A stretch of DNA of 64,000 nt from Naematelia aurantialba (taxonomy: Eukaryota > Basidiomycota > Tremellomycetes > Tremellales > Naemateliaceae): assembly GCA_021527695.1 (NCBI GenBank), contig JAKFAO010000003.1, positions 1,736,001 through 1,800,000 of the forward strand. Direction: 5' to 3'. The translations under genes and the position numbers were made by a program. A model generated the notes under the pieces. It made no database searches. It was given only the letters and a program-made list of their open reading frames with translations, and was not told the origin of the DNA. Of the stretch, positions 1-10,840 are shown piece after piece (position 1 is the first letter of the stretch; each line of letters begins with the position of its first letter).

Positions 1-320
1 GGCTCAGGCGAAGCAGCGGCGCGTAACACAGGATCGACAGGATCGACCGCGGTGAAGCGTCGAGGGCAAGGCGTTGTACGGCGCCAAGGTGTCAGCGTAC
101 GTGGTGGTGTCGTGTTCGGGGATTCAGTGTACCGCCGTATGCAGGTACTGGTGTACTGGTGTACGCAGTACGGGTGAGCAGTGTACGTAATGTCGTGGTG
201 GTGGCATGGGTCGTCAGACCCAGTCGGACTATATCACTATGCATCTCGTACCGCCTCTCCCTTTCCGGATCGCCACCGATCATACGAGACACGACACGGA
301 TCCCATTACCGGCGCCGAAA

Positions 321-404
321 GCGACAAGTACAAGTGACAAGTGACAAGTGACAAGTTACAAGTGACAAGAGGCAAGTGACAAGTGACAAGTTACAAGACA
401 TGAG
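321..404. repeat. Tandem ACAAGTG-type repeat
   Basis: About nine imperfect copies of a 10-base unit (ACAAGTGACA and variants) run almost without interruption. It looks like a minisatellite in intergenic DNA. Confidence 0.85.
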
Positions 405-885
405 AGGTGAGACAAGTGCCAAGTGACAAGCGACCAGCGAGCGCCTGGACGAGATCTACACTCTTTTCCGTCCGGCGGCCAAGCGGCAGAGACGCCGGTT
501 CCGGGACGCCACGAGTCCCCGAGCCTGAGTCTGGCTGTACCAGTGCAGAGTCGTCCGGATCGGCACGGAACGATGTGGGCTCGGTGGACGTGCTGCGGGA
601 ACAAGGCGGCTCGCTAGTTTCAGTCTCGATTGGAATGTCTCGACTGTTCTCTCTTTCGTAGTCTCCGCGTCTCAGCGCCATGCACCATGTACCGCGCAGC
701 ATGCACCGCGCAGTATGTTGCGCACGGCATGTCGCGCACCATGCGCTGCGCCAAGCCCCCGCATCACGCATCACGCGTCCATAACCCAACCTGTGAGATG
801 CAGACCTGCTTCCAGCGCTTCCAGTGCTTCCAGCGACGCATTCTGCGACCGTACCTGCAACTCGACTGCACTCGAACCCCGCGAC

Positions 886-1005
886 TCGTTCTCTGCGCAA
901 GATGACACGCATGACGTGTGTATCGTTGTCTGCGCAAGATGACAGGATGACGGTACGTATCGTTCTCTGCGCAAGAAGCATGACGAATGTATCGTGCTCT
1001 GCCTC
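886..1005. repeat. Imperfect 33-37 bp direct repeat, four copies
   Basis: The core TCGTTCTCTGCGCAA recurs near 886, 922, 959 and, degraded, 990. Each copy is followed by an ATGAC-rich arm. Spacing is about 37 bp. No coding role is evident. Confidence 0.75.
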
Positions 1006-1562
1006 AAACATGCATGACGGGTATGTATGCTACAAGTCTAGACACCATTTCCATTTCCAGCGAGGCTTGACGCATCTCAGCGCGGCAGATGCAATTCCCC
1101 CGTCTCCCCTCTGCTCCCTTACCTTCAACGCTCCCCCCTCCATATCTTCAATGCCTCCTCCCACATCAATCAAGGTCAACAACCGAGGGGGCGAGGCGGT
1201 GGCGATCGCGGCGTAAGCATCACTCTCCCGAAGCATGTCGATGCAACAATTGAGATTGGCCCTCGCTCCCACTCCCTGGGAGTCGTGGTTCCACACTGCG
1301 TGAACCAACCATGTCGATATCCACATCCACATCTCCATCCCCACCCCCATCTCCGTCCTCGTCTCCTTCCGCCAGCGGCAGCTCCTCAAACTCCCGCGCC
1401 GCCTCAATGTCCACTTCTCTTCGTCCTCTCCTATTGCGTCTGCTACGTGATGTGCCAAGCCCTGCGCCCCAAAGTCAGCGCGAGCCCCTCGGCAATCACA
1501 AGACAACGAAGAGCCATCAACAAGATGGACATTTGCGACTCCTTCCACTCACTCGCGAGTTC

Positions 1563-4376
1563 CTATTGTTCGTGTCCCCCCACGGCATTATACGTGCCGC
1601 GCATACTCATCTTCCTCCTCCTACCACCAAACACCCCATTCACCGCCTCTCCTATCCGCGAGATGATCCCTCCCTCCCGATCGGCCCTGCCGGGGATTGG
1701 CGACGGCTTCCGTGAAGTCGGTAACGACGGTCCAGCGGATCGACTCCGTCGTCCTAGTCGGCTGCTCGACCGACTCCCAGTCAGCATGGACGAGGATTCT
1801 GAGCCCTCCTCGCCATCCTCGCCATCCTCGTCGACGCCATCTACGTCATCGTCGTCTTCGTCCTCGTCCTCGATGATCTCGTCGCCAAATAGCCTGTCCA
1901 TCTCTTCCAGTGGGACCCCTCGGGTCTCAGGATAGAGGAAGTATACTGTTTGATGTAAGCTACCGTGTTTTGGGACGAGGGAAGAGAAACATACCGAGCA
2001 CAAACGAGACGCAGCAGAAGAACGCGTGCATGGGATACAGCCGCCACCCAATAAGGTCCCTGAAGACCGGGGTGGATTCACCAACCCACCAATTGAACAG
2101 CCAGTTCTATGATCCTAACATCAGCGGCCCGCAGACTCGACTGTTTGTTGTACATACGGTGGCTGTTGAGATCGAGACGCCTTTTGCGCGGAAGGCAAGC
2201 GGCATGATCTCGGGCGGATATAGCCTGCAATGTCAGATGGAACGTCAGGTGTGAACATAGCGTGTCTGTATGATGGTCGAGAACATCCAGTGTGGATATA
2301 GTGTCCACTGCGTTCGACAGACAGCCGGCACCACTCACCAAGGAATAGGTCCCCAACTCATCCCAAATGCAAAATTGTAAATGACGACACATACCACCAC
2401 TGTCCCCATCAGCAGTCGTCAAGACGACAAGCCCACTCACCAGCATTAGGCGTGATCGCTTGATCAATGTATATCCACCACCCCGTGGCTGTCAGCGCGA
2501 TAGCCATGGCCACTGCGCCTGTCAACAGAATCGGGCGGCGCCCAGCTCGATCCGTCAGAAACCACCTGACCCAGTTAGTAGGGCATGATTTCGAACATCA
2601 GCTGATGACCGGCGACGTACGGCGGTATTGAGCTGGCAATGTAGAACAGCGAGTTGATACCAGTCATGAGAATCGCATCACGTCCGATCCAACCAGCCTC
2701 TGTGGGGTATCAGCTGTCGACCCTCTTGCGAGTTTAGACTTGGGAGTTCATGTGGCTCACGCTCAAAGACCTGCAAGAAGGAACCAAGGTTAGTTGTGTA
2801 GCACACCGGCAGGAGATACGGACAAGTGCTGGGAGCGTCAGCATCTGTCTGTGATGAGAAGTATTGGGCTTACGGGCGTAGTACGAAATGACATTGATCC
2901 CATTCTGCAGAGTCAGCCACCGACAGCGTACGACACAAAGACCCATACAAGCTGCGCAAACATCTGACTACTCATGGCAATCAGGACACGGCCTTTGTAC
3001 CGCTTCCAAAGCGCCTTGTACGACCGGTCTCCCACAGCACGCTGGTCACATCAGCTCTTCATCCCACTCGCCTGACTTGAATTGAAAGCTCACATCTGCA
3101 AGAACGGCGTCTCGAATCTCCTTGTACTCTGCCAGGACGCTTTCATCGTCCAGCGCCTTGCCCTGAAAGTCTGCAATCACAGCCAGACCCTCTACCTCCT
3201 GGTCTGTGTCGACGAGGAATCGCGGCGATTCTGGTGTGACGAAGCTTCCACAAGCAAGGATGAGACCGCCAAGACACTGCACGAACAGCGGGACGCGCCA
3301 TGACCAGTCGGACTGGATGTACGAGCAGGCGTAATCTAACCACTGTAGAGAGGATCGGCTGGAGAGCAGGGGAGAACAGGAGAACACATACGACAGACGA
3401 CGCGTAGCCGATGATGTTGCCGGTGAACTCGACAGCACCCAAGAGACCTCGCTTGATGCATGTTAGTCACCCGAGCGTTTCCGAAGAAATGAGGACAAAG
3501 GTGGGCGGGACAAAAGTCGGGATACGTACGTGATCTGCTGGCGAGATCTCAGACTGAGACGTTAGAACTGGACGAAAACGTGTTGTTGTGGACACACCTG
3601 ATAGATAGGGACGATCATGGAAAGCATCCCGACTCCAAATCCACTGATGATCCGCCCAATGACCATGGTCATGTAACTGGTACAAAAGGTTTGGACTGCA
3701 CCTCCAACAGTAAACACAAATGCGCCAGCGCGAAGGGTCATGCGTCGACCGTAGTTGTCCGCCAGAGGAGCGGCCAGGAGGGACGTGACTATACATGAGC
3801 ACCACGCGAGGATGTCGGGAAAACAACATACTGAAAGCGCCGATCTCAAGTACAGCCACCATGCTACACGTACATTAGCTTGAACGGGTTGTCAAGCCGT
3901 GGCACCTCACTTTCCCAGCTCGGCCGAGGTAGGTTGGTGAACTTGTGTTGTCAGCCAGACGAAGAGAGCACAGTGTCATGATATCGCTCACAGTAGGCTC
4001 TGCAGGGAGGGTCGGACATCAGCGTCATTTGCCAAGAGGTGGTGAATGCAGAAGACTTACTTGAAATATGGACCCGTTATGATACCTGTCCCCGATCAGC
4101 AACCAGATCTGCCATATAGGACACGCTACTTACCGGACATGACACTGTGATGGAGCCGTTATCAGCGATAACCACTCAGCCTGTCAACTGTAATATTTAC
4201 CCCTGATCATAACTGTGTCGATCAGTATCACCTAGCCCAGTCCTTCAGGCGACTCACCCGAAGAGCCAGACACCGATACTCAGGAACACAGACACGCTGT
4301 ACAGCAGTGCATGACCTTTGAGCTTGCTGTCCGTCTTGGCGTGGACCAAGGGGATCGAGGGGTCAGAGACCGGCAT
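1563..4376 (-). CDS. MFS sugar transporter (hexose-transporter family)
   Basis: Twelve-helix major facilitator of the sugar porter family, expected in the plasma membrane as a sugar uptake carrier; the substrate cannot be read. Spliced pieces give the family signatures in order: YDQGVMSG after helix 1, GPYF, ELGNMVAVLEIGAF, LADNYGRR after helix 2-3, GRIISGFGVGMLSMIVPIYQ, RGLLGAVEF, PESPRFL ending the first half, NGINVISYYA in helix 7, and PETRG after helix 12. The tail is long, acidic (EDEDEDDDD) and Ser/Arg-rich. I chose the ATG at 4376 (MPVSDPSIPL), about 40 residues before helix 1. Exon 1 is 4258-4376. It is followed by microexons 4201-4212 (12 nt), 4134-4144 (11 nt), 4061-4085 (25 nt), 3992-3999 (8 nt) and 3911-3941 (31 nt), whose phases all fit. 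It is divergent from the CSC1-like gene. Confidence 0.9.
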
Positions 4377-5458
4377 CGTGCCGGCGCGTGGGTGTCTCCG
4401 ATGAGCCGCAGTTGGATTGGATGCTGCTCGACTCTGACAGCGCACCCACAGTGCTCCCTCACGAGTGACGGACGAGGTAGGGGTGGAGAAGAGAGAGAGA
4501 GTCAACTGCAATAGCTAATCGCGTGACGAGGACGACGATGAGAAGAGAAGCCCGCTCTTCAATCTTACACCGGAGATGTCCAGTAGTAAGAGAGTTCACG
4601 TTCAGGGGGGCTTTTCACGCGGCGAAAGTGGCGCTCGGGGGCCATTGGGCTTTTTTCAAAGCGGGGATCAAGACATCGATGACTCTTCAACTTGTTGCAC
4701 TTTGACTACTCTAGTTTGGACCTGCGCTGCTTGTGATCAGGTAGACGAATAGCTATACCACTGGACTCCCAATGAGGCTGCACGCTTCACCAACAAGGTC
4801 TGCTACGACGCCGCAGAGACAAACCTGCACGCGACTGCGAAATCTGTGAAAGCGGGAAGGAAAGATTTCGATGCGGCTACAGAATCCCATGCTGGCAGCA
4901 AGCCTGCACATCCACTTGCATGTGTGATTACGAGTTGTGTATAGCAGCAGCCACCAGCAACACCATGCATCAACCACTCCATCGACTGACATGCCTCGTC
5001 CATCTCCTTCCCCTCCACCACCAAGCACCCCCTGTTAAAAAAAGCAGTGTCGCGTTTCATCCGAGCCACGTGGGAACTCTCAAGGACAATGCGCCGCGTC
5101 CCCTAGCATGACGTTCTCAGCAGATGGGGGTTTCACCGTTTTTTTTCTCACTGTCTGTTCTCTTCTCTATCTCTTCTTCTTCTCTTCTATCTCTGTCACG
5201 TCTTGCACGAATCAGCAACGACTGGGAACGCTCTTTCAGACTCTTGATACAGCTCCCGCAGCGAAGCACGTCCATCCACACCCATCGGTATCACCCAACG
5301 CTGCTGGCACGCGAGCCCGATCACTTTGACGTGTACGACATCTTACCCGCAGCTCCCTCTGCGCTGTGGGAAGATCACTCTATCTCCGCACGCAGTCACA
5401 GCGTCGTGGATCCTTTTCCTTCAGCTAGAGCGAAATTCAATCTAGAATCACCACCATC
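4377..5458. other. Divergent intergenic region (sugar transporter / CSC1-like)
   Basis: About 1.1 kb between two divergent start codons. Pyrimidine-rich runs (for example 5139-5190) precede the plus-strand gene. No supported gene, RNA gene or defined operator is seen. Confidence 0.6.
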
Positions 5459-8400
5459 ATGTCCACCTCTGCGCCCGAAGCGGCCATCTCGTCTCTTATC
5501 GCATCCCAATCAGAGACATACACCAAGGTTTCGGTCAAGGCGGTGGGATCCCAGTTGGTGATCATGATCGTCGTATCTGTGCGTCTCACCATTTAGGTCA
5601 ATGATGCAAGCTGATTAGAAAAGTGCGCGACTGTCCTCGGGTTCTCGTTCTTCCGCCCCAGACAGAACAAGGTCTATGCCCCAAAGGTGTGTCTTCTCTT
5701 CTGGGCCTAAGGCAGAGCTGATCGAGGGCAGATCAAATACCAGCTTCCCGAGCCTGCAAATCCCGTCGATGATCCCGATTACGAGCCCCCTCCACCCCCA
5801 ATATCGAATGGTTTCTTTGCGTGGTTCAGTCCTGTCATTCGAATCAAGGAGGAACAGATGATTGCCAACATCGGTATGCTCGATCAAAGCATAGCGACGC
5901 TGACAGTGCAGGACTCGACGCAGCCACCTTTCTCAGATTTCTGCGGCTGCTTAGACACATCTTCACTGTCATCTCTCTTCTCGGCATTGTTCTTCTTGTG
6001 TTAAACGTGATCTACAATGTCAAGTATGTGGCGAGCGACGATCGAAATGCCCTTAGTCTCTTGACCATCCAAGATGTAAAGGGCGGTTGGATGTGGCCCG
6101 CACTAGGTGCAAGCTATCTGATCAACTTTGTAGTCATGTACTTCAGTGAGCACCTTGCTGTTGGTGTTGGCGGAAGGAGCTGATCAGGTAGCCTGGCGCA
6201 ACTGGACTGCAATGCTCTTCTTGCGAAATCGATGGTTCAGATCGCCAGCCTATCAAACCAAGATCTATTCAAGAACGTTGATGGTCACGCAAGTCCGTAA
6301 GGATTTCAGAAGCGACGAAGGCTTGGTGCACTTGATGGGCCTCTTGAAAGTAGATGGCATCAAGATTGGTGGGTCGTTCTGGTAGTGAATAGCGAAACTA
6401 ACTCATGTAGGCCCAGAAATTGACTGTACCTCCATCGGTATGTCTTTCCATGCCGGCTTGAGGACTGTACTGACGATGGCCAGGTCGACGTCTAGGGGAC
6501 TTTCCCGAATTGGTTGAAGACCATAATAAGGCTGTAGCCGATCTCGAGAGCCATCTCGTCAAGTATCTCAAGGGTGGGAAGCTGGGCAAGAAGAGACCGA
6601 CTATGCGTAAAGGCGGATTCATGGGCATGGGCGGTAATAAAGTGGTGAGTCAGCATATTTACTTCCAAAGCTAACCCATCAGGACGCTATCGATTATCTT
6701 GCAAAAGAAATTAAATTCTTGCGCGACCGCATCGATGCAGAGCGACAAGCTATCGACTCGTTGTTGCGGCAGGAACGCAAAGCTAGGAAAGGAGGCAAGC
6801 CAGTTGCGAGGGTTGAGGGAGAAAACTATGGTACGGGACCCGTGCCTTTGAGAATTGTCGAGTAATGAATTGGGCAGGCTTCGTCACGTTCAAGACCATC
6901 GCCGAGGCCCACCGTATTGCTCGAGCCCACCAGGGCCGTCTCAAGGAGCTGTTTGGCGCTCGCTTGCACCTCGCTCCGATGCCTCAAGACATTGTCTGGC
7001 AGAACATCTCAAAGGAACCAGCAGAGATCTCGTCCAGGCAAAGTTTCGGTTTTGTGCTCATTGGGATCGTGTGCTTCTTCAACACTGTACCCGTGAGGCC
7101 GTATCTGTCTGTTTTGGTGCCGGGCTAACGGTAGGCAGCTACTGGTAGTATCTCTTTTGGCCAATTTGACGAGTTTGACCGTGTGGGTGCCGTTCCTGGA
7201 GGACTGGAAAAACGCTGGAAAATGGGGAAATTGGACAGTGAGTGTTGGCTCTATCTATGCTCGAGCTCACAACCAGTTCTCCATCGTATCTGGTGTCCTG
7301 CCGTCTATTGTCTCTTTCCTGTTCGGCTACTTTTTACCAATTATCCTTCGAAGCATTTCCCGATATCAGGGTACGTCCATTGAGTCCTGGTATGGCTTGG
7401 CTAACGAAGCGTAGGTGCACCCACCCGGTCTCGCTTGGACCGAGCTGTTACTGCTCGCTACTTCTTCTTCGTCATTCTCAGCAATTTGATCGTCTTCACG
7501 CTGCTTGGAGTCTTTTACAATGCCATCACGACCGTGGTCCTGGAGATCGGTCAACATCAAAGCGCGTCCGAAGTGCTCAAGGGTCTCGAGCAGATCCCGG
7601 ATAAGATCCAGGGGACATATGTCCAGCAATCTACATACTGGCTCACCTGGTTGCCGCTACGAGGATTCCTAGTCATCTTTGAATTAATCCAGCTCATCAA
7701 GCTCGCCATGGTATCGCTGCGACGCGTCATGTTCTCCCATACACCTCGAGTTATCCGTGAAATGACCAAGCCAGAATACTTTGAGTATGCTGTTGGTGAG
7801 TTTAGCGTTCTGGTCCCTTGGGCTGCACCCTGATTCGTTAGTCATCGTCAATTTGCTGTTCGTTGCGGCCGTTGGGATGATCTACGCGCCACTTGCTCCT
7901 CTTGTTGCTATAGGAGCTTGTTGCGTTTTCTGGTTCTCCTCGGTAGTGGTGAGCCTCTTCTTTGTCGTTGATCGCACCGACGCTCATCCCGGCAGTACAA
8001 GTACCAGCTTCTGTATGTCTACGTGTCTCGCGCAGAGAGCGGTGGCCGCATGTGGAACGTCTATATCAATCGCTTGATCGCATGTGCTGTTCTCATGCAG
8101 CTTCTCATGGTTCTCAGTGAGTTGCACCGGCTTCTGCACGTCGCTTCTGAGACCTCGTTCGAGTTACATGTGCTGAGCAGTCAGCTACGGGTCTCATCCG
8201 ACAGCGATGGCTCGACTCGATCGCTGCTGTCCCGCCCTTAATTATCATGGCCGCGTTCAAGATCTGGATTGACAAGACTGTTGGGACGAGATTCCGATAC
8301 TACGAACCGACCCCGCAAGAAGCCGAAGCCGAGCGTCAAGCCAGTATGTCGGAGAAGCGAACGCGGCACTCTGAGATGGAAAAGCGGTTCCTGCATCCTG

Positions 8401-9426
8401 CGCTCCAACAGGACAAGCTGTTTACGATCATGGTTCACAAGCAGCAAGAAGCGCTCGCGAGGGATGTCTTGAGCTCGTACCCCTGGTTCGCTGGGAAACA
8501 CCAGCACGACGGGGTGCAGATCAATGCTGTTCGAGAAGTAAGTCACCGACACGACCTTGCATCTGCCGCACTGACTGGCTCAGGAAAACCTCGAGTACGA
8601 TCCGCAACGAGATGGGCCGCGCGACGAAGAGCATCAAGCCGAATGGGACGCGAGGTCGATTGGCTCTACCCCAATGTTGGGCGGCAAGTCAGAGTTCAGC
8701 ACAATGTCATCTACACCTGTTGGCGATGAGGGTTACAACCTTTATCCTCTGCCGATAATGGAGACGCTGGAGACGATGGACACCCCGCCTAATGCGTTCA
8801 ACTCGAATGTCAATCTTCCGATCAACAACCCTTCGACCGACCAACTGTTGGACGGCCCAGAACGATCCGATACGTACCGCGAGCGAGCGTACGGTCTTGG
8901 TCTTGGTCTTGGTCGCGGTGGGCGACAAAATTCGTCGGGGCTCGGACTCGGGCGCCCGTTCTCGAGTCGTCGGGCTAATGCGTCGGACGATAATGTGGCT
9001 GGTGCGCCGTTGTTGGACTTTGCACAAGAACCACAAACGGGCGGAAACGTGCCGTACCCACCTAGCGCATATACGCAGCCGCCGCACGGATATACCCCGC
9101 CGACGATCCGTCGGACCGCGACGGATCGGTCTGATGATGTCGATGATGTCGGTAGTACGAAGTGGGACGACGGTAGTGATATGGGGGAGACGCGGTACCG
9201 CCAGTCAAGGCAGGGCAGTAGAGATGCCGATGCGGCTGCGTACTACCAGCCTTCAAGGCAGGGCAGTCGAGATGCCGGTGCAGCCCCAATCTACCAGCCT
9301 CCCAGGCAGGGCAGTCGAGATGCGGGATCGGGATTGGGATTGGGACAGGACAATATCGAGGCGTTTGGTGGACATAGAGGGTACGGGGATCCGTATGCTG
9401 GGTATGAGAGACGGAGTGGGTACTAG
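5459..9426 (+). CDS. CSC1/DUF221 (TMEM63-like) calcium-permeable channel-like protein
   Basis: Related to Csc1/Phm7 hyperosmolality-gated cation channels of fungal membranes. The order fits the family: an N-terminal helix (MSTSAPEAAIS start, then LVIMIVVS), GFSFFRPRQNKVYAPK, then FSPVIRIKEE, two TM helices (TVISLLGIVLLVLNV; ALGASYLINFVVMYF), a cytosolic loop with an RNA-recognition-like fold (RTLMVTQVRKDFR; YGFVTFKTIAEAHRIARAHQ), then the multi-helix DUF221 core (NTVPLLVVSLLANLTSL; FGYFLPIILRSISRYQGAPT; PEYFEYAV; YKYQLLYVYVSRAESGG). A hydrophilic tail of about 250 residues follows, with GLGLG runs and three repeats built on RQGSRDA (9205-9340). The ATG at 5459 is the first in frame before the first helix. 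It has about a dozen short introns. The precise gating stimulus is inferred from the family. Confidence 0.9.
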
Positions 9427-9531
9427 ACTGGTGCGAGCCTTAGAAGCGAAGTTGTCATCCATGCATCATATGCCGTCGTCAATATGTACAACATGTTTGT
9501 CTTAATGATATGTACAAGTAGCCCGATCCAA

Positions 9532-10594
9532 TTACCGAGGTGTAAAGCCGTTCCACGGGCCGTGATAGGCGGGATATGCGTATCGCAGGTCACGCTTCAG
9601 CGACGATTCTAGGCTTCTCCAGGCGTGCACCTGTTCTCCTGTGCTGTGCCAGGCTCTAATAGAGTCAAAATACTCTACTATCACACTCGCGCGCAATGGG
9701 AGCTCCCTGATGGCCGCCGCCCACTTGACCACGTAGGGCCAATCAGCGTTGCCGTACCGGGTTCTCGTCCTGGAATAGTTGAATAGCTTCTCCGAGGTGT
9801 CGGCGATGCCGGCGGCGTCGAGGGTGTTTTCGGTGTTTGACGCATGCTCCCGGGCGGAAATGATAATGTAGGCGCGATACACGTCGAACGAGGACGTGAG
9901 GAGGACGCCGGATTCTGCCAGGGCGAGCACAAAGACGAGCAGACCGGTCCTGTGATTGCCATCGCGGAACAGTTGGCCCGCGCGCACCTGCACCGCCAGT
10001 CTGGCGCTTTGTCTGATTGCCTCTCTAACCGGCTTGAGGGCATTAGCACGGCGCGCAGCGTGGCGCAGTCGACTGCAGGGCACTGACTTGAGCTTTTGTT
10101 GTCAGGACACGGTCCAACGGGCCGCGCTGCCACGGCTGCGCTCTGAGTGTTTCCTGTGTGAGCGTGGCGTCGCGTTCAGCCCACGCAGCGGCCATGACGT
10201 AGCCGTTATGGCGGTCGCCGGGCGTGCAGCCGGACGTCACGACGACGTTGATCTGCCGGCGACGCAAGAGATCAGCCGTGGCGAGGCAGCCGACCAGGAT
10301 GTCCGCAAGTGGCGAGGCCGGGATGGTGAGTTGCAGTCCGTAGATGGCTAGCCCGGCTGAAAAGGACGACGGCGACGTGATCGCTGTGGCTGCTGTGTAT
10401 CTCCCGGATACTGCTGATCGCGTAAGGAGGGGAGGACGCGTAGATTCATGGGATTCAGGTTCAGTAGCCGCTGGACAGGGCGAGTCCTCGCCGGGTGGCA
10501 GTGGCGGTGGCGGGGAAGGAGAAGGAGGAAGAGGAAGAGGAAGAGCGCTGGAGCCATGGTGCACAGTTGGGGAAGGAACGCGTCCTTCCCCCAT
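9532..10594 (-). CDS. Fic-domain-like protein with a degenerate catalytic motif
   Basis: Two exons, 10088-10594 and 9532-10032, joined in phase 0 by a 55-nt intron with a CTAAT branch site, give 335 aa. The N-terminus is Ser/Pro-rich low complexity (start MGEGRVPSPT). The second half carries AGQLFRDGNHRTGLL, which aligns with the Fic core HxFx[D/E]GNGRxxR. Fic enzymes transfer AMP to Ser/Thr/Tyr hydroxyls. Here Gln stands where the catalytic His is expected, His replaces the second Gly, and the last Arg is absent, while F, D, G, N and R remain. AMP transfer may therefore be lost or altered. It is divergent from RRP45 with 246 bp between start codons. Assignment to the Fic fold is by motif only. 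Confidence 0.7.
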
Positions 10595-10840
10595 GGCGAG
10601 GTGACGACTGAAGACTGGGATCGGCCAAACACCAAAGACGTCTGCTGCAGAATGATGCAAGTGCTTGCCAAGTACAGCGCCAGTCCAGCATTGAACGTCC
10701 AGTGGACCATGGAGGGTTAATAACCGGCTCGTCCCCGCGGGGAGAGGGGAGAGGGGAGAGGGGTGTTCGTTTAAATTTTGGTGCTCCCTTGGTAGTGAAA
10801 TGTCGAAGCGCAACCCAGTCGTCCGTGGACACCAGGCAGC
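10595..10840. promoter_or_regulatory. Shared promoter region of the Fic-like gene and RRP45
   Basis: 246 bp between divergent ATGs must hold both promoters. At 10738-10763 there are four GGGGAGA/GGGGAGAG tandem units. No TATA box is convincing. Confidence 0.5.

Larger units (their letters stand above)
1..1562. other. Intergenic region, repeat-rich, no supported gene
   Basis: No open frame here shows family motifs or a consistent codon pattern. The stretch holds short tandem repeats (321-404, 680-745, 886-1005) and the 3' flank of the sugar transporter on the minus strand. The longest frames are low-complexity shadows. Confidence 0.6.

Noticed and set aside
1030..1548. 172-codon minus-strand frame next to the sugar transporter
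   Set aside because: No motif, His/Trp/Arg-skewed composition, and it lies beyond the transporter's stop codon.
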